NCBI GenBank assembly: GCA_023430325.1
Contig: JAEZAU010000094.1
Coordinates: forward strand, 1-36,997
Direction of reading: 5' to 3'
Origin: Bacteroidota bacterium
GTDB taxonomy: Bacteria > Bacteroidota > Bacteroidia > Flavobacteriales_F > PHOS-HE28
Length of the DNA: 36,997 nt
The notes under the pieces were generated by a model, which ran no database searches, had not been told where the DNA came from, and worked only from the letters and a program-made list of their open reading frames with translations. This document shows positions 1-7,134 of this stretch, piece by piece. The position numbers were made by a program, and so were the translations under genes. Every line of letters starts with the position of its first letter. Position 1 is the first letter of the stretch.

Positions 1-437
1 CGATCATCTTGAAAGCGCTCGCCGATCGATTTGCCGAGGCGTTCGCGGAATTCCTTCACGCGAAAGTGCGCAAGGAACTTTGGGGCTACGCACCCGATGA
101 AGCGTTCGGGAACGATCAACTGATCGCGGAAGCGTATGAGGGGATCCGTCCGGCGCCGGGCTATCCGGCATGCCCCGATCACACCGAAAAGCCGGAACTG
201 TTCCGCTTGCTCGATGCCACGAAGCACACCGGCATCACGCTTACCGAAGGTCTCGCGATGCATCCCGCTGCTGCCGTGAGCGGTTGGTATTTCGCACACC
301 CGCGATCGAAATATTTTGGCGTTGGCCGCATCGCACGCGATCAAGTGGAGGACCTGGCCCGCAGGAAAGGAATGGAGGTGGAGGAAATGGAGCGCTGGCT
401 GGGCAGCAATCTGGCCTATTCGGCGGTGTTGGCGTAG
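1..437 (+). CDS. metH: Methionine synthase (cobalamin-dependent), C-terminal activation domain, 5' truncated
   Basis: This is the last ~144 residues of MetH; the frame is open to the left edge (first whole codon at 3), so the true start lies outside the window. MetH transfers a methyl group from methyltetrahydrofolate through cobalamin to homocysteine. The part seen is the reactivation domain, which binds S-adenosylmethionine to remethylate oxidised cobalamin. The diagnostic motif RPAPGYPACPDHTEK is present, containing the Arg and the Gly-Tyr used for AdoMet binding, followed by the conserved GLAMHPAAAVSG and YFGVGRI segments. It ends normally with TAG. A TTG at 9 is an internal Leu codon, not a start. 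The next gene begins 77 bases downstream. Confidence 0.95.
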   Translation, partial: IILKALADRFAEAFAEFLHAKVRKELWGYAPDEAFGNDQLIAEAYEGIRPAPGYPACPDHTEKPELFRLLDATKHTGITLTEGLAMHPAAAVSGWYFAHPRSKYFGVGRIARDQVEDLARRKGMEVEEMERWLGSNLAYSAVLA

Positions 438-514
438 ATCGGAGTCGTTACGATGGATATCGCTGAGACCGGTGACGTATCCATTCATACTTCGTTCACG
501 TAGAAGGCGGTGAC

Positions 515-1750
515 GTGCGAACGAGTACGCTTATCATCGGCCTGTTCCCTGCCACCATCCTTGTGGCCCAGCAGCCTGTGCGCCAGCTCACGCAGGACAA
601 TGGGGATTGTACCGGGGCCATAGCGATCGGTGACAGCATCTTCGTGCAACAGGAAGCCGTGCGCGGCTTCGGAAACAGGCTTGAGATAAAGGAGAATCCA
701 CGTGAACATCTCCAATGGTTCGAGCGCGAACACCATACCACCTGGTACAAGTTCCGGGTGCCGGTGAAGTGCAACCTCACCTTCGACATCACCCCAAATG
801 ACATCAACGATGACATCGACTTTCTCCTTTTCGAAGGGAATATTCCCGGCATCTGTGACAAGATCGCGACAAGACAGGTGGAACCTGTCCGATCGAACAT
901 CTCCCGCAACGATCCCGGCATCGGTTCGCGCTGCGGACTATCCAAGGAAGCAGCGGATGACTATGTGCGCTCGGGCGTAGGTGCCAGCTACAGCCGGTCG
1001 ATAGAAGTGGAGGCCGGCCAATTGTTCTACCTGGCCATAGATCATCAGGAACGTCCAAGAGCCGGTTATACCATCCAGTTCCATTACGATCCGCCGCCGC
1101 CACCGCCCGAACCGGAAGTGGTGCAGAAGCCGAAGAAGAAACAACTGGTCTCCATCAATATTTTCGATGGCGCGAGCGGTCATCCATTGGAGGCGAGCAT
1201 TTCAGTGGAAGGCATGGTCTACAAGAAGGTGGTGGAGGAAAAAGGGAAGAGCAGCTATTCCTTCGAGATGGAACCTTACAAGAACCTGAAGGTCTCCTGT
1301 GTGCGCAACGGATACATGTTCACCAGTACGAAGGTGAAAGGCAGCAGTGATGCTGAAGTGAAGGTGGACATGAAGATGCATCCGATAAAGGCGGGTGAGA
1401 ATGTCGTACTGGAGGACATCCGATTCGTAGGTGATGGCGAACAGGTGCTGCGGCAGTCCGAAGGGGCGCTCTGGCTGCTGCTCGGATTCATGCAGGCCAA
1501 CCCGGAGGTGAAGATCGAAGTGCAGGGCCACGTGAACGGGCCTACATTTTCAAAGAACAAGAAGGAGTTCATCGAACTGAGCACTGCGCGCGCGAAGACG
1601 GTACATGATTTCCTTGTCGTGAACGATATCGATCCATCACGGGTCACATACAAAGGTTTCGGCAATGCCCACATGCTCTTCCCCGATCCGAAGAACAAGG
1701 AGGAGAGCGAGGCGAATCGCCGGGTGGAGATCAAGGTGGTAGGCATGTGA
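515..1750 (+). CDS. Exported OmpA-family (peptidoglycan-binding) protein
   Basis: A 411-residue protein with a GTG start and a signal peptide (residues 1 to about 18, cut near VAQQP). Residues 30-190 are a beta-rich, Cys-containing region resembling the N-terminal domains of Bacteroidota OmpA proteins. A proline run (193-200) and a basic linker follow, then a carboxypeptidase-regulatory-like fold at about 210-287, and an OmpA C-terminal domain at about 296-411, with LSTARAKTVHDFL (355-367), a GFGN turn and a final NRRVEIKV. Such proteins tie the outer membrane to the cell wall. The canonical HTD that carries the diaminopimelate-contacting Asp reads HVN here (339-341), while the partner Arg in STARA is kept. 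The gene stands alone, 77 bases after metH. No clear promoter element was seen. Confidence 0.85.
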   Translation: MRTSTLIIGLFPATILVAQQPVRQLTQDNGDCTGAIAIGDSIFVQQEAVRGFGNRLEIKENPREHLQWFEREHHTTWYKFRVPVKCNLTFDITPNDINDDIDFLLFEGNIPGICDKIATRQVEPVRSNISRNDPGIGSRCGLSKEAADDYVRSGVGASYSRSIEVEAGQLFYLAIDHQERPRAGYTIQFHYDPPPPPPEPEVVQKPKKKQLVSINIFDGASGHPLEASISVEGMVYKKVVEEKGKSSYSFEMEPYKNLKVSCVRNGYMFTSTKVKGSSDAEVKVDMKMHPIKAGENVVLEDIRFVGDGEQVLRQSEGALWLLLGFMQANPEVKIEVQGHVNGPTFSKNKKEFIELSTARAKTVHDFLVVNDIDPSRVTYKGFGNAHMLFPDPKNKEESEANRRVEIKVVGM

Positions 1751-1822
1751 CAGGCTGTCAACCACCCGCACCGCAGCCTCACCGTTCATCCATTCCGATC
1801 ACCCGCCGCCGGTCACACCGGA

Positions 1823-1830
1823 TACATTTG
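1823..1830 (+). promoter_or_regulatory. Candidate -7 promoter element for the TolC-tsaB unit
   Basis: TACATTTG matches the Bacteroidota -7 consensus TAnnTTTG exactly and ends 32 bases before the ATG at 1863. No TTG -33 element stands 17-23 bases upstream, so the call rests on one box and its position. Confidence 0.45.
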
Positions 1831-1862
1831 TTCATGCCGGCTTCCGGCGTGAATGAAGATCC

Positions 1863-3278
1863 ATGCGAAGCGCGATCATACTTTTCCTGCTGCTGCCTGC
1901 CATGCTCATGGGCCAGGAGCGAATGACGTTGGAGCAATGCATCCAGCGTGCCGAAGAGAAGAACCTGAACGTATTGAACGCCCAGCTGGAAAGGGAGCTG
2001 GCGGAAAAGTCGCTCGACCGTACGTGGTGGGATCTGGCACCGGATCTCAATGGCGTGGCCACGCATGGTTATAACTACGGCCGTGTGGTGGACCGGTTCA
2101 CCAACACGTTCGCCAACGATCAGGTGCAGACCAACAATTTCTTCCTCAGCAGCAACCTCGATCTTTTCCGCGGTCTTCAGCGGCAGAATTCGATCAAGCA
2201 GGCACAGGTGGATGTGAAAGCCTCTGAACAGGGCCTTGATGCATCCCGCAATGACGTGCGCCTCGAGGTGGTGCAGGCCTTTCTCGATGTGCTGGGTCTG
2301 CGAGAACGGATCGCGAGCATGCAGGCACAGATCGTCAACACCCAGGAAAGGCTCACATTGACCGATGAATTGGTGAAGGCCGGGCGGCTGGCACGTGCCG
2401 AATACATGAACCTCGATGCGCAACTTGCCCAGGAGCTCTTCAACCTCACCGATCTTCAGAACCAGCACGATCAGCGGATGCTGGCACTTGGCCGCGCGAT
2501 GCAGCTGGACGCCCAGCAGATGATGAGTTTCGATATACAGGCACCGGTGATATCGGACATGCGCGTCTCGGAGCCGACCGCTTCAAGCGATGAAGTGCTG
2601 GCCAATGTGTTGCGTACGAATCCGGCGTTCAAGCAGTCGGAATTGCAACTTCAGAGCGCGGAGCGCGCGGTCACCATTGCACGTGGTGGTGCGTTGCCAT
2701 CGCTCACGCTGCAGGGATCATTGGGTACCGGTTACAGCGGAAGGAATTTCCAGCAGGTGGGTGAACCGATCCTTGATGGGACCGTTCCGATCGGCGCGAC
2801 CGAGGATGGCGATATCGTCTACTCGCCGAACTATTCCATCAATACTGCGCTCGTTCCGTTCGGTGAGCAACTGGACCAGAACTTCAACCAATCGTTGATC
2901 TTCACATTGCAGGTGCCGCTCTTCAATCAGATGCAGAACCGTTTCCAGATCGATCAGGCACGGGTGCGGTATGAGCAGAGCCGAAACCGGATGATCTCCG
3001 TTCAGAACGACATGCAGCGATCGGTGCTTGATGCGATCGTGATGCAACGTTCGGCCTACAGGCAGTTCCAGGCCGCGACGCGCTCAGTGGAAGCAGGACA
3101 GCTTTCGCTGGAATATGCGCAGCAGCGCTTCGATCAAGGGATCATCACTTCCATTGAATTCAATCAGGTGAAGAACAACTTGATCCGATCGGAGGCCGAT
3201 CTGATCAACGCGAAATATCAATACCTGATGGCCACGAAGTACCTCGATATCCTACAGGGGATCCCGGTAACGCTCTGA
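1863..3278 (+). CDS. TolC-family outer membrane efflux protein
   Basis: A 471-residue outer membrane factor. It has a signal peptide (1 to about 18, LPAMLMGQ) and then two tandem OEP repeats of long amphipathic helices, with MTLEQCIQRAEEKNLNVLN at the start of the mature chain and the typical QARVRYEQSRN and LEYAQQRFDQGIITSIEFNQ near the end. TolC-like trimers form the outer-membrane duct for RND, ABC or MFS exporters. The length is usual for the family. No periplasmic adaptor or inner-membrane pump lies in the window, so its partners are unknown. tsaB starts two bases after its stop, so the two are probably cotranscribed. An ATG at 1853 in another frame was not chosen because it does not read into this protein. 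Confidence 0.93.
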   Translation: MRSAIILFLLLPAMLMGQERMTLEQCIQRAEEKNLNVLNAQLERELAEKSLDRTWWDLAPDLNGVATHGYNYGRVVDRFTNTFANDQVQTNNFFLSSNLDLFRGLQRQNSIKQAQVDVKASEQGLDASRNDVRLEVVQAFLDVLGLRERIASMQAQIVNTQERLTLTDELVKAGRLARAEYMNLDAQLAQELFNLTDLQNQHDQRMLALGRAMQLDAQQMMSFDIQAPVISDMRVSEPTASSDEVLANVLRTNPAFKQSELQLQSAERAVTIARGGALPSLTLQGSLGTGYSGRNFQQVGEPILDGTVPIGATEDGDIVYSPNYSINTALVPFGEQLDQNFNQSLIFTLQVPLFNQMQNRFQIDQARVRYEQSRNRMISVQNDMQRSVLDAIVMQRSAYRQFQAATRSVEAGQLSLEYAQQRFDQGIITSIEFNQVKNNLIRSEADLINAKYQYLMATKYLDILQGIPVTL

Positions 3279-3280
3279 CC

Positions 3281-3961
3281 ATGGCGTTGATACTGGCGAT
3301 CGAGACGGCAACGAAGCTCTGTAGCGTAGGGCTGGGGAAGGATGGAGTGGTATTATCGATCCGTGAAGATCACGGCGAACGTTTGTCGCATGCGGAATTG
3401 GTGAACCTCTTCGCACAACAGGTGTTGGAGGAAGCAGGCTACGCTCTTCAGGATGTGGAAGCTTTCGCAGTGGGCATCGGCCCGGGTTCGTACACCGGTC
3501 TTCGGATCGGGGTCTCTGCGGCCAAGGGATGGTGCTTCGCGCTGGATCGCCCGTTGATCGGCATCTCGACATTGAGAACGCTGGTGGAAGGAGCGCGAAA
3601 AGAAGCAGAGCCAGCGACTACGCTGTGGCCGATGGTGGATGCACGCCGCATGGAAGTATTCACTCAACCACATGATCATTCCGGTGAAGTGTTGGCGCCT
3701 TCGGGCCCGGCGATCCTGGATCGCGGCTGGATCGAAGTTGCAGGCGACCGACCGATGGTATTCGGTGACGGTGCTGACAAGGCTGCCGATCTATGGAAGG
3801 AGCATCCGCATGTATCGCATCTGAAGAACATCAAGCCTTCGGCTGCTTTCATGATCCCGATCGCGGAATCACGTTCCCGGGCAAAGGAATTCGATGATCT
3901 GGCGTATCTGATCCCGGAATATGGCAAGGCCGCGAACGTGACGCAGGCCAAGCCGCGCTGA
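3281..3961 (+). CDS. tsaB: tRNA threonylcarbamoyladenosine biosynthesis protein TsaB
   Basis: A 226-residue protein of the ASKHA fold. TsaB is the scaffold partner of TsaD and, with TsaE, puts the threonylcarbamoyl group made by TsaC on A37 of ANN-decoding tRNAs. Diagnostic segments are ILAIETATKLCSVGL at the N-terminus, LSHAELVN, the strongly conserved GIGPGSYTGLRIGVSAAKG (about 66-84), and PMVDARRMEVFT. Length is normal. It begins two bases after the TolC-family gene, an arrangement seen in other Bacteroidota. Its TGA stop abuts, with no gap, the stop of the converging minus-strand lipoprotein gene, and no terminator is visible between them. Confidence 0.95.
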   Translation: MALILAIETATKLCSVGLGKDGVVLSIREDHGERLSHAELVNLFAQQVLEEAGYALQDVEAFAVGIGPGSYTGLRIGVSAAKGWCFALDRPLIGISTLRTLVEGARKEAEPATTLWPMVDARRMEVFTQPHDHSGEVLAPSGPAILDRGWIEVAGDRPMVFGDGADKAADLWKEHPHVSHLKNIKPSAAFMIPIAESRSRAKEFDDLAYLIPEYGKAANVTQAKPR

Positions 3962-4390
3962 TCACAATTGGGGCACTACGATCACCTTGTAGACGGTGTG
4001 CTCTTCCGGAGGGCTCACTTCAGCGCCGTTGCGATCGATCTTTATCGTTATCCTTTCCAGCGAATAGGTGAAATCCCAATCCGAGGCGATGCCGTTCTGC
4101 TCTATCGTTGATGGCAGATCGGTCCAACCACCGTTGGGTCTCTGTTTTTGAACGCGAACCGTTCCCCGGTCCACTATCCCTTGATCGATGATGCCGGCCC
4201 TTCCCGAGGCCACGTATGAATAGATCTCATCACCGGGAGTTCCTGAAGGTTCCCAATCATCAGGGGCGATCTTCACCAGCGTGGACGAGCCGATGAGCTG
4301 TTGCTGGGAAGGATGAACGGCGGGATCTTCCTTCGCGCAGCCGATGGTCCAGAGCAGTGAGCAAAGCAGGATGAACTTCGTGCTTTTCAT
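3962..4390 (-). CDS. Small exported lipoprotein, unknown function
   Basis: A 142-residue protein starting at the ATG at 4390, because MKSTKFILLCSLLWTIGC is a clear lipoprotein signal peptide with lipidated Cys at residue 18. The frame stays open further upstream, but that extension is basic and lacks signal character. The mature part has a pattern found in many small Bacteroidota lipoproteins: a tyrosine-containing segment, then IIDQGIVDRGTVRVQ, GGWTDLPS, a FTYSLERITIKI strand and a final TVYKVIVVP strand. I know of no established function for that family. The gene is the last of three exported-protein genes read leftward, 64 bases after the repeat-protein gene, and meets tsaB stop to stop. 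Confidence 0.75.
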   Translation of the reverse strand: MKSTKFILLCSLLWTIGCAKEDPAVHPSQQQLIGSSTLVKIAPDDWEPSGTPGDEIYSYVASGRAGIIDQGIVDRGTVRVQKQRPNGGWTDLPSTIEQNGIASDWDFTYSLERITIKIDRNGAEVSPPEEHTVYKVIVVPQL

Positions 4391-4454
4391 GGCTCTCGTG
4401 CAGGCGCTTGTGCCGCCAGCAGAGGACCAATTTAATATCATCCGGAAAAAAATA

Positions 4455-4955
4455 TCACAGTCCGGCAAGGATCGAGAGCAAAGCGATCGTGGGGATGTTA
4501 CCTTCCAGATGCAGGATCGCATCGGACTTCGTGGCCATCGCACCCTGGGCAATGAACACCTTGTTCCCTTCGATCACGAATGCGGCTTCGGCCTTGTTGC
4601 AGAAAACACCGTCCGCACGGAAGATCTTGTTGTTCTCCACAACGAAAAGACAATTTCCACGGTTGCAGAATGCGCCGGAACAGCGGAAGAACTTGTTGCC
4701 TTCCATCGTGAAGGCGCCCTGTCCGCGGCTGCAGAAAGTATCACCACTGCGGAACACCTGGTCATCATCGATCAGGTAGAGGCATGCACCGCGCTGCGCG
4801 AAGTTCCCGCATGCCTGGAAGATGCGGCCATCTTCAACAATATGGGTCGCGTCACCGACATTGCCATAAGATCCATAGGCCAGATGTACCGTACCCCGCT
4901 GCGCTTCAGACCGGCTTGCGATGAACAAAAGGACCAGGCAGAACAGCCACTTCAT
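4455..4955 (-). CDS. Exported protein made of five 22-23 residue tandem repeats
   Basis: A 166-residue protein with a signal peptide (MKWLFCLVLLFIASRSEAQ). The mature chain is almost entirely repeats starting near residues 35, 57, 80, 102 and 124, with a partial sixth at 146. Each repeat has a hydrophobic strand, an acidic turn such as MEGNK or VENNK, a second strand with a conserved Phe (VFR, FFR, IFR, VFI), and a Gly-x-Phe-Cys-x-Arg/Lys turn in the central copies. The C-terminus is a hydrophobic tail. A repeat this regular suggests a beta-solenoid, or a knotted all-beta fold such as the septoil-knot domain reported in Bacteroidota; that assignment is a guess. Its ATG overlaps the upstream stop by four bases (ATGA), so it is translationally coupled to the YD-repeat-like gene. 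Function is unknown. Confidence 0.8.
   Translation of the reverse strand: MKWLFCLVLLFIASRSEAQRGTVHLAYGSYGNVGDATHIVEDGRIFQACGNFAQRGACLYLIDDDQVFRSGDTFCSRGQGAFTMEGNKFFRCSGAFCNRGNCLFVVENNKIFRADGVFCNKAEAAFVIEGNKVFIAQGAMATKSDAILHLEGNIPTIALLSILAGL
4497..4853 (-). repeat. Protein-level tandem repeat array (5 copies of 66-69 bp plus a part)
   Basis: Residues 35-153 of the exported repeat protein. Copies start at residues 35, 57, 80, 102, 124 and 146 (last one partial). The aligned core is roughly hydrophobic-x-hydrophobic-(D/E)-(G/N)-(N/D)-(K/Q/R)-hydrophobic-F-x-x-x-G-x-F-C-x-(R/K). The DNA is more diverged than the protein pattern, so the duplications are old. The Cys of the turn is lost in the first and last full copies. 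Confidence 0.75.
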
Positions 4956-5860
4956 CGGTGATCTGTACGAAAACGGATCACGTCGATCGTGTTCGTGGCA
5001 AGATCTTTCCGCAGCCGGGCCTTCAACATCATCGTGGCCTCATCATAGAGATATTCCTCGCGGTAGATCTGCTTTTCATCCTGGTACAGTTCACCCTCCA
5101 GAACATTGCCGGCCTTGTCATAACGCCACACCCACCGGTTGCTCTTCTTGGATGAAAGGTCCGGCCGATCGATGCGCTCGGCCAGATCGCCGTTCTCGTT
5201 GTAGTTGAAGGTGATCTGCGCAAGACGGTTGCTCACCAGGTACCGGTCTTCGATCGTGCGCAGGTAGCCGTGTCGGTCCTTGGAAAATGTTTGTTCCCGG
5301 AACGGCAGGCCGAGATCGTTGATATGGATCTTTTTGTGAACGCTGTCGCTCACATATTCATACCTGAAATGCTCATCACTGATCTCGGTGATCGTTCCAG
5401 GTCGAAGCGCGTACCGATCGGTGGAGAGGTTCTGGATGCGCGAGTAGGTCTCGCGGACCACTTCGCCCTTTTCGTTCCGATCGATCTTGTAGCCGAAATG
5501 GCCGTTCAGGTCATTGCGCAAGCGGTCCTTCAAGCGCCCCTGCGCATCGTAATGAAAAATGGTGGAAGCCGTGTCAAGACCTGAACCTGGCTGTCCGAAC
5601 GAACTGTTGCGATAGATGATGCGGCCTTCCTCATCGAATCGATACAGGTACTTCTCCTTTTTCGTGCGCATGGGCCCGGTCTCGGGCTTCATCATAAGCT
5701 CACCATGGATCGCGGCGATGCGATTACGCTTGATGAACTGCTCGTTGAAATGCGGCATTCCGGGCTCCTCCACGCCGGGCAGCACAACAAGTACCTGAGC
5801 CGCCGAAAACAGCGGCGACAGGACCAGGAGCAGAAGGAGAAGATGCCGGTACATGATCAT
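4952..5860 (-). CDS. Exported YD/RHS-repeat-like protein, unknown function
   Basis: About 302 residues, with a long leucine-rich signal peptide ending LFSAAQ. The mature part carries degenerate YD-type repeats: YLYRFDEEGRI, IFHYDAQGRL, YKIDRNEKGEV, ITFNYNENGDL, VWRYDKAGNV and EYLYDEATMM. These resemble the short beta-hairpin repeats of RHS-like proteins, but without the RHS core motif or any toxin domain. Such free-standing proteins are common in Bacteroidota and their role is not known. I chose the ATG at 5860 because a TTG at 5872 would lie inside the predicted -7 box; the ATG at 5854 is equally possible. It leads a three-gene unit of exported proteins and overlaps the next gene by four bases. 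Confidence 0.75.
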   Translation of the reverse strand: MIMYRHLLLLLLVLSPLFSAAQVLVVLPGVEEPGMPHFNEQFIKRNRIAAIHGELMMKPETGPMRTKKEKYLYRFDEEGRIIYRNSSFGQPGSGLDTASTIFHYDAQGRLKDRLRNDLNGHFGYKIDRNEKGEVVRETYSRIQNLSTDRYALRPGTITEISDEHFRYEYVSDSVHKKIHINDLGLPFREQTFSKDRHGYLRTIEDRYLVSNRLAQITFNYNENGDLAERIDRPDLSSKKSNRWVWRYDKAGNVLEGELYQDEKQIYREEYLYDEATMMLKARLRKDLATNTIDVIRFRTDHR

Positions 5861-5869
5861 GTTCAACTG

Positions 5870-5897
5870 CAAAGATCGTGCTTGTCAATTAACGCAA
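5870..5897 (-). promoter_or_regulatory. Bacteroidota-type promoter (TTG-N17-GATCTTTG)
   Basis: On the minus strand, TTG (5895-5897) is followed after 17 bases by GATCTTTG (5870-5877), one mismatch from TAnnTTTG. The spacing is the same as in the promoter predicted upstream of the histidine kinase gene. It ends 9 bases before the ATG at 5860, implying a very short leader. Confidence 0.55.
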
Positions 5898-5939
5898 AGC
5901 TTCGTGGTTCGTGTATGCGCCTCTACTTTTACAACGTTG

Positions 5940-6491
5940 ATGTCCCTGCAAAGGAAGATCGCTATTCCACCAACACGGCGGCCCACCCGGCCAGGAAGTC
6001 AACAGCCGCCGGTGGATCGCGAGCAATACTGGCCGGGCACGCTGATGGCGTTCGGTGTGATTGTCTGGCTGGTCTCCTTCTGGTTCATCGGTACGCGCAC
6101 GTTCATACAGATCAGTGAACTTCTGCGCTGGTTCACGCTCTTCGCGTTCATCGGCAATGTGGTGCCGTTCCGTTACAGCGGGCTGCGCCTGGGTATGGAG
6201 AAGCTGGAATGGTTCCTCTTCAATCTGCTGGCCATCGGGCCGTTCCTTTTTGCCTTTCTGCTCACCATCAATTTCTTCCTCCATGGCGAGGAACGAGTGC
6301 TTCTGGTGCCGCATGGTGAAGGGCTGGATGTGGTACGGTACTGGCGTGAGAATGGCGAACTTCCCATGCATGTTCCGGTGGAATTCCCCCAGCAATTACA
6401 GCTGGCAGGCACCACCGATCGGGTAATGGTGATCGCTCGCGGCAGCCTGGGGCATGATGTGCTGGTGCAATGGCACAGTGCGCGGGAATGA
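5940..6491 (+). CDS. Small integral membrane protein, unknown function
   Basis: 183 residues from the ATG at 5940. The frame is open back to 5853, but that part overlaps the divergent promoter and is not protein-like. The N-terminus is basic and proline-rich (RKIAIPPTRRPTRP). Two or three hydrophobic segments follow: GTLMAFGVIVWLVSFWFIG, a weaker LLRWFTLFAFIGNVVPF, and WFLFNLLAIGPFLFAFLLTI. A soluble C-terminal part of about 65 residues completes it. I do not recognise the family. It is transcribed away from the exported-protein cluster and its stop lies two bases from the stop of the converging LEA-like lipoprotein gene. A near-match to the -7 box, TACTTTTA at 5924-5931, sits 8 bases before the start. 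Confidence 0.7.
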   Translation: MSLQRKIAIPPTRRPTRPGSQQPPVDREQYWPGTLMAFGVIVWLVSFWFIGTRTFIQISELLRWFTLFAFIGNVVPFRYSGLRLGMEKLEWFLFNLLAIGPFLFAFLLTINFFLHGEERVLLVPHGEGLDVVRYWRENGELPMHVPVEFPQQLQLAGTTDRVMVIARGSLGHDVLVQWHSARE

Positions 6492-6493
6492 GT

Positions 6494-6943
6494 TCACAGA
6501 TCGAGTTGCTCGGTCAACTCGAACGGGAATCGTTTGCGCAATAGTCCGGCCTTGCCCACAACGGTCCCGGTCGCCTTCAATTCCGGCCCATCGGAGAATG
6601 CACCGGTGAGGAACATGGTGAGCAACGATCCGCTGTTCAACTCCGCATGCAATGGAATGCTGTACGTTCGGGTGCTTTTCTTTTCGAGCACCAGGGTGGA
6701 ATCAAGCCGGCCTTTGCCAATGAGGTTCCCATTAAGGAATAGGTCCACGTCAGGGTCCATCGCTTTTATCCGGTAGCCATTCGGGTTCTCGATCAACGCA
6801 TCGATCCGGATCGAGATCCCCTTCGCATCCATCGATCGTACCTCGATGTTCTTCACTTCCTGCAGCACCACATCCTTGTATCCCAGGCAGGAGGTGAAAA
6901 GAGGCAGAAGGAGGAACAGCCGGAGATCTATTCGGGGCTTCAT
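6494..6943 (-). CDS. LEA type 2 (WHy-domain) lipoprotein
   Basis: 149 residues, starting at the ATG at 6943, where the signal peptide reads MKPRIDLRLFLLLPLFTSC with the lipidated Cys at 19. The mature part fits the LEA14/WHy beta-sandwich: IEVRSMDAKGISIRIDALIENPNGYRI has the typical x-N-P-N/Y signature, followed by DVDLFLNGNLIGKG and a second strand set ending KATGTVVGKAG. WHy proteins are linked to desiccation or stress tolerance in plants and some bacteria; the role of Bacteroidota lipoprotein versions is not established. An upstream in-frame TTG or ATG would only add a basic, non-signal extension. A perfect 8-bp inverted repeat (6501-6522) near its 3' end has no T run. Confidence 0.8.
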   Translation of the reverse strand: MKPRIDLRLFLLLPLFTSCLGYKDVVLQEVKNIEVRSMDAKGISIRIDALIENPNGYRIKAMDPDVDLFLNGNLIGKGRLDSTLVLEKKSTRTYSIPLHAELNSGSLLTMFLTGAFSDGPELKATGTVVGKAGLLRKRFPFELTEQLDL

Positions 6944-6995
6944 GGTGCGGTGATGGCAAGTAGAGTGCCGGGATCTTTTGGGCGAATAGTCGGCA

Positions 6996-7052
6996 GGGCG
7001 TGTCTGCGTCTGCAACTCCTCGGCCCTTCGGCGCCTGCGGGGTTTCCGCCTC
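6996..7052 (+). repeat. GC-rich extragenic repeat, copy 1
   Basis: The 191-base gap 6944-7134 holds no credible gene. It contains GGGCGTG (6996-7002) and, at 7032-7052, a 21-base segment beginning CGCCTGCGGGG that matches 18 of 21 bases of 31705-31725. GGGCGTG also opens the second site, at 31586. The shared order suggests a dispersed extragenic element of this genome; two copies are all the window shows. Confidence 0.4.
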
Positions 7053-7134
7053 CGCCACTAACGCAGATCACGGAGGTACGCATATTCATTCCTCTGGCGG
7101 ATGTCATGGGCGAACGCGATCACGCCCCAACATC

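Noticed and set aside
6501..6522. Perfect 8-bp inverted repeat TCGAGTTG/CAACTCGA near the converging stops
   Set aside because: It has no T run on either strand and lies in LEA-lipoprotein codons, so a terminator cannot be claimed.
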